40,868 bases of DNA from assembly GCA_031280435.1 (NCBI GenBank), contig JAITGS010000057.1, positions 1 through 40,868 of the forward strand, read 5' to 3'. Below, one piece after another: positions 32,312 through 40,765 of this stretch. Below the pieces are notes generated by a model, which was not told the origin of the DNA, did no database searches, and saw only the letters and a program-made list of their open reading frames with translations. The stretch is from Tannerellaceae bacterium (GTDB lineage Bacteria > Bacteroidota > Bacteroidia > Bacteroidales > Tannerellaceae). A program made the translations under genes and the position numbers. Numbering within the stretch: the first letter of the stretch is position 1; every line of letters starts with the position of its first letter.

Positions 32312-33199
32312 TTAGCTTCTTACGTTTTTCATTACTCTTGTTGCGGCGTCGTTCATCTGTGCTGCGGTTTCCATGCCGAGGGTCATGCAGTGTGCGTTGG
32401 CTTCGGTAAGGATGTAGCGGATTGATTGTTCGCGTTCGGAGTCGCTTACGTTGAGTCCTTCGCCGAATACTTTCATGGCTATGATTCCTTTGCCGTTTTG
32501 CTTGGCTACGGCCAGAACTTTGTTGATTGATTCGGGCGTACCGTCCATTTTCGACTGGAAGGGGTTGATTCGGGCCATGATTACGTCGACCCATGGCGAT
32601 TCGGAGGCTTCTACAAGCGCGTCGTAGCTGTGGCATGATACGCCTACGGCTTTTATTATTCCTTCTTGCTTGGCTTTTGAGAGTTCGTTGATGAATCGCT
32701 TGCGGTCGTTGGTCCATCCGGCCTGGAAGAGGCAGTGTAGCAGAACGATGTCGTAATAATCGGTTCCGGCTTCGCGGCGGAGGCGGTCGATTGTTTCGCG
32801 TACGGTTTCGCGTAGTTGCGCGTCGTCGGGCGAGGTCCATACTTTTGTGAGCAGGGTGATGTTTTCGCGCGGTAGTCCTTTAATGGCTTGTCCTACGAAT
32901 GGTACGGAGCCGTAGGAGTCGGCTGTGTCGTAAAAGCGGATTCCGGCGTCGTAGGCGTGCCGGGCGAGTTTCACGAAGTTGTCCATGCCGAGGCGCGTTT
33001 GATTGGATGACCGGTTGCCTCCTACGGAGCCTGTTCCCATTGCGATGCGTGATACGGTGAGGCCGGAGGCACCGAGTTTTACTGTGTCGACCGTTGGGGC
33101 GGGGTTGATGCTGAGCGTTCCGGCTTTGGCTACTGCTGCGAGGCTTGCGAGGCCGGTTACGCCTGTGCGGATAAATGTTCGTCGGTTAATGTGCTTCAT
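32312..33199 (-). CDS. Aldo/keto reductase with Tat signal
   Basis: A 295-residue protein starting MKHINRRTFIRTGVTGLASLAA, a twin-arginine signal. The mature part is an aldo/keto reductase barrel with the catalytic tetrad D91 and Y96 (YDTADSYG), K119 (LLTKVW) and H155 (IVLLHC). Unlike cytosolic relatives it would act outside the inner membrane. The substrate is unknown; Bacteroidetes encode many such Tat-exported oxidoreductases. It follows the arginine decarboxylase gene by 47 bases. Confidence 0.92.
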   Translation of the reverse strand: MKHINRRTFIRTGVTGLASLAAVAKAGTLSINPAPTVDTVKLGASGLTVSRIAMGTGSVGGNRSSNQTRLGMDNFVKLARHAYDAGIRFYDTADSYGSVPFVGQAIKGLPRENITLLTKVWTSPDDAQLRETVRETIDRLRREAGTDYYDIVLLHCLFQAGWTNDRKRFINELSKAKQEGIIKAVGVSCHSYDALVEASESPWVDVIMARINPFQSKMDGTPESINKVLAVAKQNGKGIIAMKVFGEGLNVSDSEREQSIRYILTEANAHCMTLGMETAAQMNDAATRVMKNVRS

Positions 33200-33246
33200 T
33201 GCGTGTGTGTTTGGGGGATTTATGATTTAATGATTAATTGGGGATT

Positions 33247-33783
33247 TCATTCTACTTCGGGCATGAGGAAGTCGAGGAAGCATAGGGCTGCGATGGCGGT
33301 ACCGTATCTTTTTTCGATGGTCATTCCTTCGGTTATGAAGTTGAGTTCGCCAAGGTAGTATTTGCCGTAGGTTTGAATGTGGAGATCGTTTATTACGCGT
33401 ATAAGGCGGGATTCGAGTTCTTCGATGCGGTATCGTCCGCTTACTTCGCATACGAGTCCTCCGACTTTCTCGTCGAAGTTTTCGTCTTTATACATCCATG
33501 CGTATACTACTCCTGCCGATACAAATTCGTCTTGATATCCGTGCGATGAGGCCATGATTGTTTTGAGCTCGGATCCGAATGGCGGCAGGTCGATTTCGTC
33601 CATTGTAACCAAGTGCGCCGTTGCGGGTATTACTGACGAGTAGGTCATGATGTTAAAATCGGATATTCCTGCGTCGTACAGGGCCATGTGATACGATCCG
33701 GCATGTTTTTCAAGGTCCGACTCGCCGCTTCCTTTTGTGATAAAAAAGGTGTTTGGGATTAAGTTTCCAACTTTCTTTACCAT
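33247..33783 (-). CDS. Pyruvoyl-dependent arginine decarboxylase
   Basis: A 178-residue PvlArgDC. It starts MVKKVGNLIPNTFFITKGSG, contains HAGSYHMALYDAGI and the self-cleavage site YSSVIP (S49-S50): cleavage between the serines turns the second into the pyruvoyl cofactor. The product is agmatine and CO2, feeding polyamine synthesis or acid resistance. The open frame extends 29 codons upstream, but family members begin near MVKK. Length matches the archaeal and chlamydial enzymes (about 165-195). Confidence 0.9.
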   Translation of the reverse strand: MVKKVGNLIPNTFFITKGSGESDLEKHAGSYHMALYDAGISDFNIMTYSSVIPATAHLVTMDEIDLPPFGSELKTIMASSHGYQDEFVSAGVVYAWMYKDENFDEKVGGLVCEVSGRYRIEELESRLIRVINDLHIQTYGKYYLGELNFITEGMTIEKRYGTAIAALCFLDFLMPEVE

Positions 33784-33844
33784 GCTTCTAATAATGTTGC
33801 TTTTGATTGTTTGATAAGATATTGAATTAATAATTACGTGAGAG

Positions 33845-33852
33845 CAAAAATA
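33845..33852 (-). promoter_or_regulatory. -7 box for the arginine decarboxylase gene
   Basis: Minus strand TATTTTTG fits TAnnTTTG about 60 bases upstream of the start; no -33 TTG is seen. Confidence 0.3.
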
Positions 33853-33942
33853 CGAACTTATTTGGAACATCCTAATTGGCTGGCGGCTGCGCGGCTTGGC
33901 GGCGCAAGGCAGCGGGGTTTATATTTTTATAAAGATTATAGA

Positions 33943-33973
33943 TTGGAGCGGGATATGTGGATTAATATCTTTG
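33943..33973 (+). promoter_or_regulatory. Promoter of the superoxide dismutase gene
   Basis: TTG at 33943-33945, 20-base spacer, TATCTTTG at 33966-33973. The predicted start near 33980 excludes the longest open frame (from 33838) and leaves two candidate ATGs, 33991 and 34057. Confidence 0.65.
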
Positions 33974-34056
33974 CAGGAAAAATAATCACCATGTTATCAA
34001 TCATTTTAAGTTTATTAGTTTTAACAAGTAATCAAATTACTCAAAACACAGAAGTC

Positions 34057-34632
34057 ATGAAAATAGAATTAGTAACATTACCCTATGCCTCCAACGCTTT
34101 GGAGCCCGTAATCAGCCGGCAAACAATAGAGTTTCACCATGGCAAGCATCTGCAAACCTATGTGAATAACCTGAACAACCTGATTCAGGGAACCAAGTTT
34201 GAGAACGCTCCTTTGGAGACAATTGTAAAGGAGTCGGAAGGCGCCGTTTTCAACAATGCCGGACAGGTATTAAATCACAATTTATATTTCACCCAGTTTT
34301 CTCCCAACGGCGGCGACGAGCCTTCCGGGAAGCTTGCCGCGGCCATCAATGCCGAATGGGGATCGCTTGCCGGTTTCCAAAAGGAGTTTGAAGCGGCCGG
34401 CGTGAGTCTTTTCGGTTCGGGATGGGTATGGCTGGCCTCCGATGCTTCGGGCAAGCTTTCGATAACGAAAGAGGCTAACGCGGGCAACCCTGTAACCAAG
34501 GGCTTGAAGCCTCTTTTAGGTTTCGATGTTTGGGAACATTCCTACTATTTAGATTACCAGAATCGCCGGGCCGATCATCTCAAGGCTCTGTGGGCGATTG
34601 TTAATTGGAAGGTGGTTGAGAGCCGGTATTGA
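34057..34632 (+). CDS. sodB: Superoxide dismutase, Fe/Mn type
   Basis: A 191-residue SOD from MKIELVTLPYASNALEPVIS. Metal ligands H27 (HHGKHLQTYVNN), H74 (NHNLYF), D157 and H161 (DVWEHSYYLDY) are all present. It converts superoxide to oxygen and peroxide; the sequence resembles the Bacteroides cambialistic enzyme. An upstream in-frame ATG at 33991 would add 22 residues, MLSIILSLLVLTSNQ and on, which look like a signal peptide and follow the promoter by about 11 bases. Both cytosolic and exported forms are therefore possible; the shorter start matches the family. Confidence 0.95.
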   Translation: MKIELVTLPYASNALEPVISRQTIEFHHGKHLQTYVNNLNNLIQGTKFENAPLETIVKESEGAVFNNAGQVLNHNLYFTQFSPNGGDEPSGKLAAAINAEWGSLAGFQKEFEAAGVSLFGSGWVWLASDASGKLSITKEANAGNPVTKGLKPLLGFDVWEHSYYLDYQNRRADHLKALWAIVNWKVVESRY

Positions 34633-34711
34633 TACTTAGCGATCGAGCCGTACTCAGCGGCTCAAGAAATAGTTGATCATTCGGATTTGTACATTAAATT
34701 GACCGACAGGG

Positions 34712-34749
34712 GGCCGCTGAATCTTTAAAAGTTCGGCGGCCTTTCTTTT
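34712..34749 (+). terminator. Terminator after the superoxide dismutase gene
   Basis: GGCCGCTGAA pairs with TTCGGCGGCC (one G-T pair) around a 10-base loop and is followed by TTTCTTTTT. It lies between the convergent sod and lptG-like genes. Confidence 0.75.
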
Positions 34750-34762
34750 TGCCCTGCTTCGC

Positions 34763-35851
34763 TTATCTCGGCGCCTTGAGGTAGAGGAAAGCGGCGATGA
34801 GGGTGTACAGTGCGTTGGGGATCCAGGCGGCAATCATCGGGCTTACCAGTCCGCTAACGGCAAAGGTTGAGGTAACGGTGGCGAACAGTATGTACGAAAA
34901 GCTTAATCCGATGCCGATGCCGATGTTCAATCCCATTCCTCCTTTCATTTTCCTCGACGATAGGGCTACGCCGATGCAGGTAAGTATAAAGGATGCCATG
35001 ATGGCGGCAAATCGCTTGTGGTATTCAATCTCGAAGGTCTGGATGTTGCCGATGCCTCGCTGTTTCTGGCGGTTGATGTATTGGGCGAGTTCGGGGGTTG
35101 TCATCTTTTCGCAATCGTCAACCGAGATGAGGAAGTCGGAGGGAATGATTCTAAGGGTAGTGTCTTTACGGCTGCCGGTGGTGATGTGCTCGTACATGCC
35201 GTCGAAGTCGCGGATCATGTAGTCGATGATTTGCCAGCGGTAAAGGGTGTCGTACTTTATTTCCTTGGCGGTAAGACGGGAGATTAGCTTTTTGTCGTCG
35301 AAATGTTCGAGCGAGAAGCGGTAGCCCATTCGAGCGCGGTCGGCGTACTGATCGAAATAGGCTATGATGTTGGGCTCTACTTCAAGCCTCATGTTACGTA
35401 CCGATTCAACGGCCCGGTTTCTGAAGTATTTATTTTGGAATTCAATCCTCTTGATATTTCCAGTAGGGATCACAAAGGCGTTAAGCAGCGCGGTAACCAA
35501 GGCGATCACGGCTGCCGATATCCAATAAGGCAGCATCAGGCGGCGGAAGCTCATCCCGCTCGACAGCATGGCTATCACCTCCGAATTGCCGGCCAGACGG
35601 GAGGTGAAAAATATTACAGCAATGAAGGTAATGAGGGCGCTTATCGTATTGAAAAACCAGGGTATGAAGTTGAGGTAATAATCAAATACAATCTCTTTCA
35701 TGGTAATCTCCGGCTTCAGGAATTTGTCGATCTTTTCATTCATGTCGAATACGATCGAGATGGCTAAAATCAGGATCATGGCAAAGATAAACGTGCCCAG
35801 GAATTGCTTTATGATATAGCTGTCGATGCGCTTGAGGCCAAATACTTTCAT
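34763..35851 (-). CDS. LptF/LptG-family permease
   Basis: A 362-residue YjgP/YjgQ family protein: two or three N-terminal membrane segments (FLGTFIFAMILILAISIVF; SALITFIAVIFFTSRLAG), the conserved EVIAMLSSGMSFRRLMLPY, a periplasmic jellyroll of about 150 residues, then three C-terminal segments. LptF and LptG pair in the inner membrane with LptB to lift lipopolysaccharide towards the outer membrane. It starts six bases after tgt, an arrangement I recall as common in Bacteroidetes. Confidence 0.92.
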   Translation of the reverse strand: MKVFGLKRIDSYIIKQFLGTFIFAMILILAISIVFDMNEKIDKFLKPEITMKEIVFDYYLNFIPWFFNTISALITFIAVIFFTSRLAGNSEVIAMLSSGMSFRRLMLPYWISAAVIALVTALLNAFVIPTGNIKRIEFQNKYFRNRAVESVRNMRLEVEPNIIAYFDQYADRARMGYRFSLEHFDDKKLISRLTAKEIKYDTLYRWQIIDYMIRDFDGMYEHITTGSRKDTTLRIIPSDFLISVDDCEKMTTPELAQYINRQKQRGIGNIQTFEIEYHKRFAAIMASFILTCIGVALSSRKMKGGMGLNIGIGIGLSFSYILFATVTSTFAVSGLVSPMIAAWIPNALYTLIAAFLYLKAPR

Positions 35852-35857
35852 AACTAT

Positions 35858-36988
35858 TTACAATCTGTTTGATAGAGATGGAATAATCGCGGCTTTCCAG
35901 GAGCTGAAGTCGCCCGCCTCTATATGAGCGCGAGCCTCGTCCATCAGTCGCTGATAAAAAGCCGAGTTGTGGATAGACGCAATCTGGAGGGCCAATATTT
36001 CGTGAACTTTAAACAAATGATGCAGATAAGCCTTAGAGTACTCGGTATCGACAAACGACCGCCCGTCGCCGTCGACCGGCGAGAAATCATCCTCCCACTT
36101 CTTGTTCCTCATATTAATAACCCCCTGCCGGGTAAATATCTGACCGTTGCGTCCGTTGCGCGTAGGCATTATGCAGTCAAACATATCAACACCGCGCGCG
36201 ATAGCCTCCAACAAATTCGCAGGCGTGCCCACTCCCATCAGATATCGCGGACGCTCTTGAGGTAAAATATCGTTAACAATCTCGATCATCTCGTACATCT
36301 TTTCAACCGGTTCGCCCACGGCCAAGCCGCCAATAGCATTGCCGTCGGCCCCAAGCGAAGCTATATGCCGGGCGGCGCGGCGGCGGAGGTCGGGGTACAC
36401 GCATCCCTGAACAATCGGGAAAAGGCTCTGCTCGTAGCCGTACTTCGGGGCGGTTTGAGCCATGCGGTTAAGGCAGCGGTCGAGCCAGCGCTCGGTAAGA
36501 TTGAGCGAGCGGAGGGCGTAGTCGTAATCGGCGTCGCCGGGAGTACATTCGTCAAAAGCCATGATAATATCGGCCCCTATGCTGCGCTGAATGTCAACAA
36601 CCCTTTCGGGCGAGAAGAAATGCGGCGAGCCGTCGATATGCGAACGAAACTCGGCCCCCTCCTCCTTCAGCTTCCGGATGGCCGAAAGCGAAAAAACCTG
36701 GAAGCCTCCGCTATCGGTAAGTATCGGCCTCTCCCATCCGATAAACCCATGCAACCCGCCGGCTCGCTCCAGGATATCAACGCCCGGACGGAGGTAAAGA
36801 TGATACGTGTTTCCAAGAATAATTTGCGCTCCGATATCGCCCGTAAGCTCGCGCTTATGGATGGTCTTAACCGTACCCTGCGTGCCCACGGGCATAAAAA
36901 CAGGCGTGCGGATCGTTCCGTGAGCGGTAACGATCCTGCACGCCCGTGCCTCCGAATTAATGTCGCGATGATCTATTTCAAATGTCAT
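35858..36988 (-). CDS. tgt: tRNA-guanine transglycosylase
   Basis: A 376-residue TGT that swaps guanine-34 for preQ1 in GUN-anticodon tRNAs. Visible: LGNTYHLYLRPG, general base D92 in TDSGGFQ, nucleophile D271 in FDCIMPTRNGRNG. The C-terminal zinc-site region, normally CxCxxC about 35 residues after the nucleophile, reads DGDGRSFVDT here (about 307-316), with no cysteine. The flanking INMRNKKWEDDFSP and YSKAYLHHLFKVHEILA are conserved, so this is a replaced site and not a truncation. I believe other Bacteroidetes TGTs share this, but that is from memory. Confidence 0.95.
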   Translation of the reverse strand: MTFEIDHRDINSEARACRIVTAHGTIRTPVFMPVGTQGTVKTIHKRELTGDIGAQIILGNTYHLYLRPGVDILERAGGLHGFIGWERPILTDSGGFQVFSLSAIRKLKEEGAEFRSHIDGSPHFFSPERVVDIQRSIGADIIMAFDECTPGDADYDYALRSLNLTERWLDRCLNRMAQTAPKYGYEQSLFPIVQGCVYPDLRRRAARHIASLGADGNAIGGLAVGEPVEKMYEMIEIVNDILPQERPRYLMGVGTPANLLEAIARGVDMFDCIMPTRNGRNGQIFTRQGVINMRNKKWEDDFSPVDGDGRSFVDTEYSKAYLHHLFKVHEILALQIASIHNSAFYQRLMDEARAHIEAGDFSSWKAAIIPSLSNRL

Positions 36989-37325
36989 TCCTCTTTTTTT
37001 TGCGCAACAAATGTACTCTTTTTCGGGAGATATCCCCTCCGTCGCTCATCCCGAAGCCGTACCCCCATGCCGTTACGCCAGGCCTTCTTCTTAGCCTCCG
37101 GCACGATAACACGGCAGCTCCGCTTCCCCCAAAGAGGCTTCGCCGGAAAAACGCGCCTTTGCAAACAAGAGCAACTTTATTTTCAATTTGATGAAGTATT
37201 GCCGAATCAAAAAACACACATATCTTTGAAACGCTTTAAAGACATGTTTATTCCAAAAAAGAACTGTTGAACACATAATTAGAATTTCTACAAACAATTT
37301 ATTCTCGTTACGACTTATATTAAGT
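36989..37325. other. Divergent promoter region of tgt and the AraC-type gene
   Basis: No gene is supported in this 337-bp strip. On the minus strand TACATTTG at 37015-37008 is the likely -7 box for tgt (20 bases before its start; no -33 TTG). On the plus strand the promoter of the AraC-type gene lies at 37199-37228. Confidence 0.5.
37199..37228 (+). promoter_or_regulatory. Promoter of the AraC-type regulator gene
   Basis: TTG at 37199-37201, 19-base spacer, TATCTTTG at 37221-37228. The leader would be about 90 bases long. Confidence 0.65.
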
Positions 37326-38333
37326 ATGGAAAAACCAGACGACTTACTACCGGACAATCTGCAAATTGAAGCACTCCAGCAACGATGTTTCAGAGTATAC
37401 GTCCTCATGATGCTTTTCAATACCATCCTTGCCACCCTATTGATGTGGGATCTTCTCAACATGCTCCCTTTAGGTTTTTTCCTCGGCGCCATATCCCTCG
37501 CCCATTTAGTCGGACTGATAATTTCGGCCCGCACCCCTATGGTCAAGCTAAAGCCCATAATCACCGTTATAATCATCGTATCGGTAATCATCATTTCGCC
37601 CGTGGCCGTTATTTCGCACATATTCGGCAACCGCGGCAACTATCTTTGGATAGCCCTCGCCCCGATGGCCACTATGGTGCTTTATCCGGAGATAAAGCCC
37701 AGCCGCATGATAATATTTTTCTGCTCCTCGGTATTTCTGATGGGAATGCTGATGGCAATAGGCAGCTCGCTCATCCCCGTTTTTCACCTCTACCTGCAAG
37801 ATTGGTACCTCCACATAGCGAAGCACACGTTAAGTACGCGCGAGAAAATTGCCATCATGCACCCCACCCTTGCGGTACCGATCTTCTTCTTTTACTTTTT
37901 ATACTACATCCAAAAAATATCCGAAGCCAAGATCATCGCTGCATACGACACGGCTGTAACAGGTCAATTCAGCAAAGACGAAGAGCTATCGGCCGCCCGG
38001 TATGCCGAAATCTTTGCCTCAATCGAAGATTATTTCCGCAAGAGCAAGCCATACCTCGACCCGGCCTTCAGCATCGCTCAGCTTGCCCGCCACCTCAACA
38101 GCAACACAACCTACATATCAAGAGCCATCAGCATCCACAACGGCATGAGCTTCACCACTTACATTAACACATACCGCGTGCGCCACGCCAAAGACATGAT
38201 AAAGCACAACAGCAACGAATACACCCTTGAATACATCTACACCTCCTCAGGCTTCAAAAACCAATCAACCTTTAACAGAGTTTTCAAGCAGATGGAAGGC
38301 GTAACGCCCAGCGAATTTTTTGGAGAGTTTTAA
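37326..38333 (+). CDS. Membrane-anchored AraC-family regulator
   Basis: A 335-residue protein with about six hydrophobic segments in residues 20-200 (for example VYVLMMLFNTILATLLMW, PIITVIIIVSVIIISPVAV, LAVPIFFFYFLYYIQ). A cytoplasmic AraC/XylS double helix-turn-helix follows at about 235-335: FSIAQLARHLNSNTTYISRA, then YTSSGFKNQSTFNRVFKQME and GVTPSEF. The membrane part probably senses a signal and passes it to the DNA-binding part. No target is evident; its neighbours are tgt and the small secreted-protein cassette. Confidence 0.92.
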   Translation: MEKPDDLLPDNLQIEALQQRCFRVYVLMMLFNTILATLLMWDLLNMLPLGFFLGAISLAHLVGLIISARTPMVKLKPIITVIIIVSVIIISPVAVISHIFGNRGNYLWIALAPMATMVLYPEIKPSRMIIFFCSSVFLMGMLMAIGSSLIPVFHLYLQDWYLHIAKHTLSTREKIAIMHPTLAVPIFFFYFLYYIQKISEAKIIAAYDTAVTGQFSKDEELSAARYAEIFASIEDYFRKSKPYLDPAFSIAQLARHLNSNTTYISRAISIHNGMSFTTYINTYRVRHAKDMIKHNSNEYTLEYIYTSSGFKNQSTFNRVFKQMEGVTPSEFFGEF

Positions 38334-38359
38334 GATTGGCTTAGAGATTTGAAAATGCT

Positions 38360-38396
38360 AAGGGCCGTCGAACATCCGGAAAGTTCGGCGGCCCTT
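38360..38396. terminator. Terminator after the AraC-type gene
   Basis: AAGGGCCGTCGAAC pairs with GTTCGGCGGCCCTT (one G-T pair) around a 9-base loop, then ATTAATTT. It lies between convergent genes and may serve both. Confidence 0.65.
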
Positions 38397-38425
38397 ATTA
38401 ATTTCTCACCTTTCGGCTTGCAAAC

Positions 38426-38789
38426 TTATTTCAGTATAATCTTAAAGGTTTCGATACCTCCCTTATCATTGGTTATTTGCAGTATATAAATCCCCGCCGG
38501 CTGTGCGGAGAAGTCGAGGGTTCCGCCCGTTGCGGGGAATCGCCCGCTGGCTACCGTTGAGCCGGTAGCGCTGCTTACCAAAGCGTAATCAACGAGCAGC
38601 ATTAGGGTAGTTTATAGCGTAAATTGCATCTATATTCATTCTTTCAGGCTCACTATAATCACACATAATCATTGTCACCACAGGGCTACCCATAGGAGTA
38701 TAAATGTCGTTCTTCTGCACATTGCACTGTGCTTTTACTAAATATATAGTAATTAAAAGAAGATAAAACGATAATATAACTTTTTTCAT
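38426..38789 (-). pseudogene. Small secreted protein with T9SS sorting domain, frameshifted
   Basis: The first frame (38789 to 38589) encodes signal peptide MKKVILSFYLLLITIYLVKA and a short mature part ending AINYPNAAR-stop. One base further (at about 38594) the next frame continues VDYALVSSATG and runs to 38426, ending PAGIYILQITNDKGG and FKIILK-stop. Joined, YPNAA-VDYALVSSATG...GIYILQI...FKIILK is a standard type A T9SS C-terminal sorting domain. A single-base shift therefore separates the signal peptide from the sorting domain. The intact protein would be about 122 residues. It is either a decayed gene, a phase-variable one, or a sequencing error. Confidence 0.8.
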
Positions 38790-38801
38790 AACATATCAAA
38801 T

Positions 38802-39296
38802 TTAAAAAGCCGTATTGGCATACACAATAACATCATACTTCATCTTAAGAGACGCTGCAATAAACTCACTGTAATCGTCGGTAACAAAGTCATTGCCCAA
38901 GCAGTCAACAAACCACCGCCCTCTACTGTCCGCAAACCAACATATAACAAATAGATCTTGGCCCTTATATTGCTCCAAATAAATACGACCCGCATGATAT
39001 AATGTCGTATCCTTTTCGGCCGCTTCTATTAAATCGGCAAGCCATGGGAAATTAGCGATCGGATCTTTTACTCCGCATGCCGTTATGTCGTGATTAAATA
39101 TATGTTCCCCATCAGGCAAAAAGAACGTTGGAGGTTCATCCGCCTCGCCCGGTTCTTCTTCCGGTTTTTCTTCCGGATCGGGATTGCCTTCCGTTAGTTC
39201 GTCATTTTGTTCGTAATCCGGATTCTGAACAGGTAACGGCTCTTTTTTGCAGGAGCAAAACGACAAACACAGTAATATTAATATAATGTATTTCAT
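38802..39296 (-). CDS. Small lipoprotein with the ACGVxDPIANxPWLADL motif
   Basis: A 164-residue lipoprotein: signal and lipobox FCSC (Cys near residue 16), an acidic Pro/Glu-rich linker (about 20-58), then TACGVKDPIANFPWLADL at about 72-89 and a C-terminal domain. The same motif occurs in the lipoprotein at 39937-40374, so they are paralogs. The motif is one I remember from many short Bacteroidales lipoproteins; function unknown. It starts six bases after the stop of the gene at 39303, within a four-gene cassette. Confidence 0.85.
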   Translation of the reverse strand: MKYIILILLCLSFCSCKKEPLPVQNPDYEQNDELTEGNPDPEEKPEEEPGEADEPPTFFLPDGEHIFNHDITACGVKDPIANFPWLADLIEAAEKDTTLYHAGRIYLEQYKGQDLFVICWFADSRGRWFVDCLGNDFVTDDYSEFIAASLKMKYDVIVYANTAF

Positions 39297-39302
39297 AATT
39301 AC

Positions 39303-39911
39303 CTATCTTATTAATTTGTATGATAACTCATCTATTATACGCATAGTTTCACCATTAGGCAAACCGGAAAACAAAACGGAGTTCTTATCCTTATCAGGCA
39401 GCGTATCCAAGCTTTGCTTGCTCATTTTGGAAAGCACATGCGCTCTTGCATATATATTAGTTCTAAGTCCAAGCTGTATTATATCTGCGTACATAGCTTT
39501 CTTTTCATAGCCCGAAACAAGATTCCGCAATACAGCTTTGGTATTTACCATATCCGCTACATTTTGCAATTCATTACGACAAAGCATCAGTTCCAGTTTT
39601 TCTTTTGAAATCGTTTTAATAAAATTCAACTCGTCTGCAGCCGGTTCTTCCGTCGCTTTAACGCCCGAAGGAACAATTGCGTTTTTCACCAAAGCAGCAT
39701 ACTCAAATATGCCGTCCTTGTTCTTAACAATCATGTTTCCACTCATGCTTTCAGTCCACGACATAAATTCATCCCCACGCGAGCGGACTGTTAGTGAGGT
39801 ACCATCCGCTTGTTTGATCCTTCTTGGGGTAGGATCTGCCGACGCTGCCAAAGCGCCGGTAAAGGCATTCAGTAATATGAATGCAATGAAAAATCTAAAG
39901 AAAGCTTTCAT
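39303..39911 (-). CDS. Exported protein resembling a detached protease propeptide
   Basis: A 202-residue exported protein with signal peptide (about 1-23). The mature start, DPTPRRIKQADGTSLTVRSR and GDEFMSWTESMSGNMI, looks like the N-terminal pro-region that precedes M6-type metalloprotease and similar T9SS-secreted peptidases in Bacteroidetes, but no HExxH or other catalytic domain follows. The rest is helical and charged (LNFIKTISKEKLELMLCRNE). It may be a free inhibitor/chaperone-like propeptide or a truncated protease. Gaps to both neighbours are short (6 and 25 bases). Confidence 0.75.
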   Translation of the reverse strand: MKAFFRFFIAFILLNAFTGALAASADPTPRRIKQADGTSLTVRSRGDEFMSWTESMSGNMIVKNKDGIFEYAALVKNAIVPSGVKATEEPAADELNFIKTISKEKLELMLCRNELQNVADMVNTKAVLRNLVSGYEKKAMYADIIQLGLRTNIYARAHVLSKMSKQSLDTLPDKDKNSVLFSGLPNGETMRIIDELSYKLIR

Positions 39912-39936
39912 CGTAATTGTTTGTTGAGAATTAATA

Positions 39937-40374
39937 CTATTTGTCTATAACTTTAATACTCCATAATCTTGTTACCCTCTCATAATTATCTTTAAACTCC
40001 GGAAAGGGAGCTGCATTATTGCCGAGAACAGCAATACATTCTTTTGAGCAAGTATAAACAGACATTATAGGGCCACACTCGCAGCAACAATCCAGTTGAC
40101 TGTAATAGGTAAATTGAACTCCTATCAGATGCCTGTCTTCTGTTTTGTGCTGGTACAGGTTTATATATGCTCCGTAAAAGTGGTCATCATTCCGCGCCTT
40201 ATCAAGCGCTACAGCCACAGTATCCGCCAGCCAGGGGAGATTCGCAATCGGATCCGTCACGCCGCAAGCTGTATAGTTGCGATCCTCTGTAATAGTAATA
40301 ATCCTCTCGCGTGTTTTACACCCGGCCAGGCACAGTAAAATAATAGTCGTTGATATTAAGATTTTCACTTTCAT
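39937..40374 (-). CDS. Small Cys-rich lipoprotein, paralog of the one at 38802
   Basis: A 145-residue lipoprotein: signal MKVKILISTTIILLCLAGC (lipobox LAGC, Cys19), then TACGVTDPIANLPWLADT at about 35-52. A cysteine cluster follows (DCCCECGPIMSVYTCSKEC, about 94-112), unusual for a periplasmic or surface protein and possibly disulfide-bonded or metal-binding. It is the first gene of the four-gene cassette; CAAAGCTA at 40512-40519 reads TAGCTTTG on the minus strand and could be its -7 box. Confidence 0.85.
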   Translation of the reverse strand: MKVKILISTTIILLCLAGCKTRERIITITEDRNYTACGVTDPIANLPWLADTVAVALDKARNDDHFYGAYINLYQHKTEDRHLIGVQFTYYSQLDCCCECGPIMSVYTCSKECIAVLGNNAAPFPEFKDNYERVTRLWSIKVIDK

Positions 40375-40765
40375 GAGATAAACGGTTATTCATTGTTATT
40401 GGGAAAGCTATATTTGCCCACAGTCTCCTTCATTATGGAGCAATGCCGGGCATTGATAAATCCTGTTTGTATGTTTGTTTTCTATTTGTTGGGGAAAAAA
40501 ATCCTGTTCGACAAAGCTATATTTATTCCCCTTGGCTCCCCATCTTAAGGCTAAGCGGGAGCCCCTGCGAAACGCCGTTACGCGCTGTCGGCTTTAGCGC
40601 CGGCTGTATATACGAGATGTAAAAGCAATTCAATAAATCCATAATCCTTAATTAGTATGTGTTGTGATTTCCCAAAAGAAATACTTATTCCCTTATGCTC
40701 CAAATTTAAATATTCCCGCCAACTGTTTCCGAAATCCACCGAAAAGCCTCCAAAAAAAATATTAA
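40375..40765. other. Leader-like strip before the edge array
   Basis: No gene is supported. A plus-strand -7 box TATATTTG lies at 40409-40416, followed by CAATGCC-G-GGCATTG at about 40440-40455. If this is a promoter, its transcript would run rightwards into array C after about 350 bases, mirroring the promoter-leader-array order of the first DUF6261-like locus. No TTG is found at the expected -33 distance. Confidence 0.35.

Noticed and set aside
32115-32840. N-terminal extension of the aminotransferase frame
   Set aside because: Arg/Asn-rich nonsense opposite the aldo/keto reductase gene, crosses a strong terminator and a promoter; MPNISERG start fits the family.
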